Source: Smittium mucronatum (Eukaryota; Kickxellomycota; Harpellomycetes; Harpellales; Legeriomycetaceae). Taken from it: DNA of 15,821 bases. Positions 10,641-15,821 of the stretch are shown in pieces (position 1 is the first letter of the stretch; every line of letters begins with the position of its first letter). The stretch covers positions 1 to 15,821 of the forward strand of contig LSSL01007766.1 of the NCBI GenBank assembly GCA_001953115.1, read 5' to 3'. Made by a program: the position numbers and the translations under genes. The notes under the pieces were generated by a model, which saw only the letters and a list, made by a program, of their open reading frames with translations, had not been told where the DNA came from and did not search any database.

Positions 10641-11818
10641 ATTATTTATTGGAATCTTTATGCATATTATATTTAAAAAATTGTTTTAAGATGGGAGATT
10701 AGTCCATTTAATAAAAAAGGATCGTTCTATAAATTTTATTCTCTATAAATATTTCTAATGCTTTGAAAACTCTTCTTGAAGTTTTTTTTTGTATTTATCG
10801 TTAAAGCTATCATTAAAACTAAAATCAAAATCTAATGAAATACTAATTTTTTTTTCGAAATTTGGGTTTATGGAGATAGTGTTTAATGTTATTCTTTATC
10901 TTCTACATATCTTTTGACAAAAACAATCAGAAAAATCCTCAACACTTGCTATTTTTATAAAGCAAATAGATCTTATTTGAATGAATTTTTAAGATAATAT
11001 AAACAACTTTGAATCGCCTAAACCATGAAAACCATTAATGCTTTCAAATTCAAGTTCAAATCAATACTACAATTTATTGGCATTATAACTAATATTGGTA
11101 AAATTCAAACATAAATCTATGGTTTGGTAATATGGTTTCATAAACTAAATTATAAATTGGAATGTTATTTATATACGAAGACGTGTATTTTAATAAAAAA
11201 AGAAATCACAAACATGCCAGAAAGGGTATTGAGTCTCTATATTTAGTATTTTTAAGCCTTGAGCGTACATTTTTTTAGCAAATCAACCACTTAAGAATAT
11301 AGGAGAAGGTAAAATAATACAATAAATTCATAGTTACTTTTTTTTGTTAATATTTCCCTAATTCACATTTAGTACTGACTGTTCAGAAAAATCTCCAATC
11401 TTCTTTAGACGATTATACCAAGTTCATCATAATAAATATGTTACAAAAACCAACTCTACAAAAAAAAGCCTAAAAAATTATTATAAAAAAATATAGTCTG
11501 ATTGTAGCATTTATAGTTAAAGTATATACAAATAGAAAAATGCATTAAATGCATTTAAATACTTTGCCATAATGACATCAAAAAAACTCTTTTTGCTATT
11601 GCTGGTTCTAGACATAAATTGTATCAAAACAGTTTATAATTTTTTTATGTTATAGAATCAATGTTCAAGTTGTATACTTAAACAATGAGAATCGAAATTC
11701 CGAAACTATTTAACTCATTATAAATATCATATTCAAAACTGAATTATTTTTTTTTGAAGATTCTCCTGTATAGCTCAATCTAATTAAGTTTCTTTAAAAG
11801 AAAAAAAATTCCAAATAA
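10641..11818. other. AT-rich stretch without a recognisable gene
   Basis: No frame of useful length, RNA gene or clear repeat boundary was found between the second fold-back element and the target-site repeat at 11819. Confidence 0.55.
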
Positions 11819-11828
11819 CCATTTTCTA
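11819..11828 (+). repeat. Target-site duplication, left copy (CCATTTTCTA)
   Basis: The 10-bp CCATTTTCTA recurs exactly at 12448-12457 and so brackets the SINE-like copy between them. A 10-bp direct repeat around a single copy ending in an A-tract is typical of target-primed retroposition. Confidence 0.6.
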
Positions 11829-12381
11829 TCTATATTTCATACTTTTTTTTTTGTATCACGGAATTTTATTGTAAGATAACGTCATTAAAAACTATACTAA
11901 ATAATATAAAAAAAAGAAAAAGTCGTATAGAAAAGACTATTATCCTAACTACAATAAGCTCCTCTGCTGGACTACCGGCTACGTACCTATGGGGAAATGG
12001 TGTAATCTACCAACCGAAAGACCGCCCCAGGCATTTCTTCAAGTAGGCTGGATGAAGGATTTGACGGTTATGAATTAAGAACTTTGTCAACGATCAATAT
12101 TTCATTGAAGCTAATGAGTCCTAGTCAGGGCTTACTTCTAACAGGATTAATAAAATTAAACTCCTATCCAAGCGTGGGATTGATCGTCATGGCTTTCCTG
12201 CAAATAGATGTTAGACGCCGAGATCAGTCTGACTGTTGAACAATGGACTTGTGCACTAGACTATGTCTCAGCTGTGCTAAACGATCGGTTCCTCCTCTGG
12301 AATCGCTGTCCTCCGAATCGCTGTGCGCTGTCTCCACTACTCCCAACCAAGAATAGTACAACGACGTGTGAAATTTTGGCC

Positions 12382-12405
12382 TAGTGTACTTCGAAAAGTA
12401 CACTA
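12382..12405 (-). other. 10-bp hairpin with UUCG loop in the SINE-like element
   Basis: The stem TAGTGTACTT/AAGTACACTA is perfect over 10 bp. On the element's sense (minus) strand the four-base loop is TTCG, that is UUCG in RNA. The other copy has UCCG in the same place, so both are members of the stable UNCG tetraloop class with an unchanged stem. Confidence 0.7.
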
Positions 12406-12410
12406 TTAAG

Positions 12411-12446
12411 CCCCTAAACCACGGCAAGTTATTTCACTCTTAGGGG
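12411..12446 (-). other. 5'-terminal hairpin of the SINE-like element
   Basis: CCCCTAA (12411-12417) and TTAGGGG (12440-12446) pair perfectly over 7 bp around a 22-nt loop. On the sense strand this makes the very 5' end of the element base-paired, directly before the UUCG hairpin. The right copy keeps the hairpin with one C-A mismatch. Confidence 0.5.
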
Positions 12447-12447
12447 T

Positions 12448-12457
12448 CCATTTTCTA
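12448..12457 (+). repeat. Target-site duplication, right copy (CCATTTTCTA)
   Basis: Exact repeat of 11819-11828, one base beyond the element's 5' CCCC end. Confidence 0.6.
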
Positions 12458-12639
12458 GGTTAATAAGTTGTTTATAAACAAGCTAATTGTTGCCGAGTTT
12501 AAATAGATAATTGGAAAAACTGTTCATTTTGACTTACTAAGAAAATAGCCAATATAAATCCTTATTCAATTCAAAGGCCTCAATTGAATTGGTTACCTAA
12601 CTCTATTAAAATTAGTCGAAAATGGCTTAATAATTAAAT

Positions 12640-12678
12640 GCGATTTTTGGCTAAATTTTCATATTAGCCGAAAATCGC
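12640..12678. other. 15-bp hairpin downstream of the mannosyltransferase gene
   Basis: GCGATTTTTGGCTAA (12640-12654) faces TTAGCCGAAAATCGC (12664-12678) across a 9-nt loop, with a single mismatch that becomes a G-U pair in plus-strand RNA. It lies about 440 bp past the gene's stop, probably too far to be its terminator. It is more likely part of the local repeat cluster. Confidence 0.6.
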
Positions 12679-12733
12679 TTAAAATAGCCGAATTCAGTCC
12701 AATTTAGTCGATTCTGGTTGAAATAATCGAATC
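12665..12733 (+). repeat. Degenerate 20-bp tandem repeat, about 3.5 units
   Basis: Units begin at 12665 (TAGCCGAAAA), 12685 (TAGCCGAATT), 12705 (TAGTCGATTC) and 12724 (TAATCGAATC), a 19-20 bp period. Single related motifs lie at 12613 (TAGTCGAAAA) and 12912 (TAGCCGAAAT), the last one beyond the MITE. The piggyBac-like MITE may have landed in this array. Confidence 0.5.
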
Positions 12734-12905
12734 TTAACCCTTTCAGGGGAAATGGTACAAAAAATGGCTTTCACTTTTTGCTCAATGTTTTCATTAGACT
12801 AATATTATTTGTATACTATTGGTTAAATCAATAAGCTAAGCCAATTGAAAGTGTTTATTTGAGCAAATAGGAGCGAGGCTTAAATTTGGGCCCGGAAAGG
12901 GTTAA
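12734..12905. mobile_element. 172-bp piggyBac-like MITE
   Basis: The sequence is bounded by TTAA at 12734-12737 and 12902-12905, the target site piggyBac elements duplicate. Directly inside are inverted ends CCCTTTCAGGG (left) and CCCTTTCCGGG (right, complement), identical at 10 of 11 positions and similar to the CCCTTT-type termini of the piggyBac superfamily. A second, subterminal inverted pair, TTTGCTCAA (12777-12785) and TTGAGCAAA (12859-12867), lies nearly symmetrically inside. There is no coding capacity, so it is a non-autonomous miniature element. It lies about 215 bp beyond the mannosyltransferase stop. Confidence 0.6.
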
Positions 12906-13067
12906 CCAATATAGCCGAAATATATTAATTAAAATTCATCGAAACCTTCATTTATTTAGGCTATTAAAAAATAATTCCTAATAATTTTGCAACCAATGGA
13001 CGTCAAAGATGATTAGCCAAGTTATATAAAATTAAAATCGTTTTAAAAACAAAGAAAATTATAAACT

Positions 13068-13073
13068 TTTATT
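13068..13073 (-). promoter_or_regulatory. Candidate poly(A) signal for the mannosyltransferase gene
   Basis: AATAAA on the minus strand, about 46 nt past the stop codon of the gene ending at 13120. The position is typical for a eukaryotic polyadenylation signal, though AATAAA is also frequent by chance in such AT-rich DNA. Confidence 0.4.
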
Positions 13074-13119
13074 GAATTAAAAAGTTAACATTTTTGATGT
13101 GTTTTCGGGTAATTATCAT

Positions 13120-14403
13120 TTATAGAACTTCTGTACCATTAGTGGAATATTCATACCAAACACCAGGATTATTTGGGTGTATTTCATTTTTTGCCTCAAG
13201 ACCTTTGCAAAAATATTTTTTAGGCCCATGAATGTACCTTATTTTTTCATCTACGTCAGTATCAAATAAACCTTCGTCCGAATACCTTTTATTGGATAAT
13301 ATTGCATCCTTTAACATATAAGAAACTCTTATTTTTGGAACAACAACTATTTTTCTAAATCCTTTTTGCCAAAAATCATTACACAATAGACTGCACTCAC
13401 TAGCCGAACATTCACTTTTTTCTTTCTTAGATCTCCTGAAACGAATAGAGGTATTACCATAGAAAGCGTTGGGATTTAACACAGCAACCCCATTCCAGCA
13501 ACATTGAACTTGGAAAGGAAGATTTTTCAGAAATCTATGTTTGGATTCAGTGTGACTAACTAATTTATTCATATTGGGATTGAATTCACGGCCATTTAGG
13601 TCTCTAGACACCCAAGTATCTCTAAATTTAAATTTAAATTTTCTATTGGCTTTTATGGTTGTATAAAAGTCTAGAGGACACGTAATATCGGAACCTTGGA
13701 TATCTGATTGATATATTAGCTCTAATATATCGTTTCTGCAAAAAAATATGTCATTCATGAATATAACTTTATCATATAGTCTTTGCATCTTTTCTTCCGA
13801 AAATAAAGGGTTTAAAGCTTTATTTCTAACTTGAGATAAATATTCTATTCTATGGTAATATTTTGGTCTGGTAATTTGGTCAATTATTACTGAATTTTTT
13901 ATCCCATATTTTTTTAAAATTCGTTTGAATGACTTTATTATCTCTTTCGTGTTATCGCCAGAACCATTTTCGTACACAGATAGAAAAATGTTATCGATAC
14001 CTAAAAATTCGAATACCGACATAATCTCTTGAATAAAGTGTGGCAATACTTCTTCGTTGTTGTAAAAGTTAACGGCAAAGAAATATTTTCTTTTTTTATA
14101 TATTTCAGTTTTATCTGCTTTGTGTGAGAGAAATTTAGAATCAAACTTAATATAATCATACTTATTATCATCTTCCAAGATTATATCGAATAGTCTCCTA
14201 GAATGGGTTTTGCAGAATGATATACTTTCAAAGTTGATAATATCATCTTTCCATTTAAACTCGCTGATATCAGAAATAATTTTTGAAACCAAAATACAGC
14301 CACAAAAGCATAAGGATCCCAATACTAATAAAAAGAGTGTCTTTAGTTTTTTACGTTTAAAAAAATAATTAAATAACTTTATATATTTAAAAGTATTTAA
14401 CAT
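13120..14403 (-). CDS. CMT1: GT69 family (CMT1/CAP59-like) alpha-1,3-mannosyltransferase, type II membrane protein
   Basis: This is a complete, intronless 427-residue gene, the only intact one here. CMT1 of Cryptococcus transfers mannose from GDP-mannose in alpha-1,3 linkage. CAP59 is a related capsule protein, and microsporidia keep homologues. Visible parts: a short basic cytosolic tail, one membrane anchor at residues 21-42 (LFLLVLGSLCFCGCILV), then a lumenal domain. Family blocks occur in order: FFAVNFYNNEEVLP (108-121), ENGSGDNT (145-152), RIEYLSQVRNKAL (185-197), FMNDIFFCRNDILEL (215-229, the likely donor/metal site), DITCPLDF (239-246), RDTWVSRD (261-268), PFQVQCCWNGVAVLN (296-310), ECSASECSLLCNDFW (331-345) and VVVPKIRV (353-360). 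The frame is open further upstream but holds no earlier ATG. The anchor predicts a Golgi or ER location. The exact substrate is not deducible; a role in wall or secreted-protein mannosylation is inferred. SINE-like copies lie on both sides. Confidence 0.9.
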   Translation of the reverse strand: MLNTFKYIKLFNYFFKRKKLKTLFLLVLGSLCFCGCILVSKIISDISEFKWKDDIINFESISFCKTHSRRLFDIILEDDNKYDYIKFDSKFLSHKADKTEIYKKRKYFFAVNFYNNEEVLPHFIQEIMSVFEFLGIDNIFLSVYENGSGDNTKEIIKSFKRILKKYGIKNSVIIDQITRPKYYHRIEYLSQVRNKALNPLFSEEKMQRLYDKVIFMNDIFFCRNDILELIYQSDIQGSDITCPLDFYTTIKANRKFKFKFRDTWVSRDLNGREFNPNMNKLVSHTESKHRFLKNLPFQVQCCWNGVAVLNPNAFYGNTSIRFRRSKKEKSECSASECSLLCNDFWQKGFRKIVVVPKIRVSYMLKDAILSNKRYSDEGLFDTDVDEKIRYIHGPKKYFCKGLEAKNEIHPNNPGVWYEYSTNGTEVL

Positions 14404-15193
14404 CTTATTAAGAATAATGAGCTGATGATTATTTTTTTGGCTAATAGGTTTAAAAATAAGAAAATTTCGATAATATTTAACGAATTTTTTAAAATAGATT
14501 ACTATAAAATATCATATTTAGATTTTTTATCTAGCTTCTGTATGACTAATAAAAAAATTAACAATATTTAAAATAATTACGTAAAATAAATCTTATATTT
14601 GGAAAAAGCTAGATAATATAAGGCGAAAAATGGGAATATGAGCTCTGAAATTTTATGAGGGATTTTTTCAGTTAAACAGTTTTAAATGGAAAAAATATTA
14701 TCACTCCTCTTTAAATACATATAAAGTTATTTATTTGCTTCCTTTTTTTGACCTTTGAATGTACTTAGTTTTTTTATTATATCTTGCGCCTTTTCTTTTT
14801 AATGCCAATCCTGTTTTTATATTGACGAATCCGCCATTATCAACTCTTTTTTTCCCCTAATATGTCATCAGTACCCTTATTTGCTCAATTTTGGAATAAT
14901 CATTTGGAGATATTGGTTTTTTTTTCAAAATCTGGGAAATAATGTATCAAAGAAAGGAAAATTCAGGAAATTCCTAGAATAATAAAAAACATTTATCTTT
15001 CACCAGTAATTATGTTCAGAGGATTGCAATAAAATTCTAGTACAAATTTTATAATATTTAACTGAACTATTTTCTGGGCTATGGGAATTAATTTGGTATT
15101 TAACCTTTCTAGACCCAAATTTATGTCTTACATATATTTATTTATATGGGATGTTCTTTATGCATCAGAAATTTCTTTACAAAATTCTTATAG
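14404..15193. other. Upstream region of the mannosyltransferase gene, no other gene seen
   Basis: This holds the promoter of the minus-strand gene, but I recognise no specific motif. The sequence just before the ATG is AT-rich with no clear TATA or CCC-type element that can be told from background. There is a possible piggyBac-type relic at 15100-15123. The right SINE-like copy begins at 15194. Confidence 0.5.
15100..15123 (+). repeat. Possible relic of a piggyBac-like MITE end
   Basis: TTAACCTTTCTAGACCCAAA plus the next four bases matches the complement of the right end of the 12734-12905 MITE (TTAACCCTTTCCGGGCCC followed by AAATTTA), with one gap and three mismatches. No matching opposite end was found, so it is at best a fragment. 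Confidence 0.35.
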
Positions 15194-15234
15194 CCCCTAA
15201 GAGTGAAATACCTTGCCTGTGTTTAGGAGCTTAA

Positions 15235-15258
15235 TAGTGTACTTTCCGAAGTACACTA
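15235..15258 (+). other. 10-bp hairpin with UCCG loop in the SINE-like element
   Basis: TAGTGTACTT (15235-15244), loop TCCG, AAGTACACTA (15249-15258). The stem is identical to that at 12382-12405. The loop differs by one base but stays in the UNCG class. Confidence 0.7.
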
Positions 15259-15551
15259 GACCAAAATTTCACATAGCGTTGTACTATTCTTGGTTGGGAA
15301 TAGTGGAGACAGCGCACAGCGATTTGGAGGACAGCGATTTCAGAGGAGAACCATCTAGAAGCATGAGGAACCGGTCGTTTAGCACAGCTGAGACATAGTC
15401 TAGTGCACAAGTCCAGTGTTCGACAGTCAGACAGATCTCAGCGTCTAACAGCTATTTGTAGGAGAGCCATGTCGATAAAACCCACGTTTGGGTAGGAGCC
15501 TAATTTTATTAATCCTGTTAGAAGTGGGCTCTGACTAGGAGCTCAGTAGAT

Positions 15552-15573
15552 TCAATGAACTATTGTTCATTGA
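15552..15573 (+). other. 9-bp hairpin TCAATGAAC/GTTCATTGA in the SINE-like element
   Basis: Perfect 9-bp stem with loop TATT. In the left copy the same place keeps a 7-bp stem in which one A-U becomes G-U, so pairing partly survives the sequence change. Confidence 0.5.
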
Positions 15574-15821
15574 CAAAGAGCTTAATTCTTGACTGCACGT
15601 AACCTAAGTCATCCAGCCTACTTGAAGCAATGCCAGGAGGGGTCTTTCGGTTGGTAGATTGAACCCTTTTCCCGTAGGTACGCAGCCGGTAGTCCGGCAG
15701 AGGAGCGTATTGTAGTTAGGATAATAGTCTTTTCTATACTTATTTTTCTTTTTTTCATATTTTTTTAGTATAGTTTTTAATGACGTTATCTACAGTAAAA
15801 TTCCGTGATACAAAAAAAAAA

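Larger units (their letters stand above)
11829..12447 (-). mobile_element. SINE-like structured retroelement, left copy
   Basis: Read on the minus strand, the element starts at 12446 with CCCCTAAGAGTG and ends with ...TATCACGG-complement and ten A's (11843-11852), plus 14 further bases up to the duplicated CCATTTTCTA. It is clearly GC-richer than its surroundings. It aligns along its full length with the plus-strand copy at 15194-15821, which is 24 bp longer because of a short insertion. The shared exact 5' end argues for a full-length unit rather than a 5'-truncated LINE tail. Two 5' hairpins are preserved. A B-box-like GTTCAACAG lies at 12233-12241 (minus), one base off GWTCRANNC. The minus-strand frame 12224-12427 begins with TTG rather than ATG and differs from its counterpart mostly by amino-acid-changing substitutions, so I do not call it a protein. 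A solo LTR is the main alternative, but TG...CA ends are missing. Confidence 0.6.
15194..15821 (+). mobile_element. SINE-like structured retroelement, right copy (runs to the window end)
   Basis: The sense strand starts CCCCTAAGAGTG at 15194 and runs to ten A's at 15812-15821, where the window ends, so any flanking duplication is out of view. It aligns with the minus-strand copy at 11829-12447 over its whole length, with scattered substitutions, a 1-bp indel near 15790 and a roughly 20-bp insertion around 15343-15366. A possible internal Pol III promoter comprises A-box-like TGGGAATAGTGG (15295-15306, two positions off consensus) and B-box-like GTTCGACAG (15418-15426, one off). The 112-bp gap is wider than usual, so this is weak. 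Hairpins at 15194-15229, 15235-15258 and 15552-15573 are kept wholly or partly in the other copy. A plus-strand frame 15213-15398 starts with TTG and is not conserved like a protein. Confidence 0.6.

Noticed and set aside
12224..12427. 67-codon frame, with a similar one at 15213-15398, as a conserved small protein
   Set aside because: Both start at TTG, not ATG. Over the first 46 residues there are about nine amino-acid changes for about a dozen base changes, so there is no sign of selection on the protein. The similarity comes from the repeat.
11829..12447. Solo LTR of a Ty3/gypsy-type element
   Set aside because: Neither end fits TG...CA at the homology boundary, the sense strand ends in ten A's, and the flanking duplication is 10 bp rather than 4-6. 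Kept only as an alternative.
12447..15193. GT69 gene captured inside a transposon with terminal inverted repeats
   Set aside because: The left repeat has its own flanking duplication and the two repeats differ substantially, which fits two separate insertions better.

Overview
The window looks like a very AT-rich, transposon-dense piece of a small eukaryotic genome. The most likely source is a large-genome microsporidian. Three things point there: a 427-residue CMT1/CAP59-type (GT69) mannosyltransferase, a fungal and microsporidian family; a non-LTR reverse transcriptase tail of a type I associate with microsporidia; and a single intronless gene standing among kilobases of sequence with no coding signal. 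The species assignment is inference, because no ribosomal or other diagnostic gene is present.

Layout: (1) Positions 1-882 hold the C-terminal part of a non-LTR retrotransposon reverse transcriptase, open at the window start. (2) Positions 2083-4742 form a 2.66 kb element with two nearly identical 657-bp inverted arms. Its loop carries a broken Tc1/mariner (IS630-like, DDE_3) transposase. (3) Positions 8304-10640 form a second long inverted-repeat element with 262- and 291-bp arms, hAT-like TAGGG ends, 30-bp TGATCA subterminal repeats and a possible 7-bp target duplication. Its interior is non-coding. (4) Positions 11829-12447 (minus) and 15194-15821 (plus) are two diverged copies of a GC-richer, roughly 0.6-kb element. 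Both share the same 5' end, end in ten A's and carry conserved hairpins with UNCG-type loops. A 10-bp direct repeat flanks the left copy. They look like a SINE-like, structured non-autonomous retroelement. (5) Between these copies lie the only intact gene, the GT69 mannosyltransferase (13120-14403, minus), and, beyond its 3' end, a 172-bp TTAA-flanked piggyBac-like MITE, a 15-bp hairpin and a 20-bp degenerate tandem repeat.

The stretches 883-2082, 4743-8303, 10641-11818 and 14404-15193 show no convincing gene. The genes do not form a pathway: there is one host gene with a probable Golgi glycosylation role, surrounded by remains of at least five mobile-element families (LINE, Tc1/mariner, hAT-like, piggyBac-like, SINE-like). 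The most novel-looking item is the structured SINE-like family. Next are the two long-armed fold-back elements and the four G/C homopolymers of 10-12 bases in an otherwise G/C-poor sequence.
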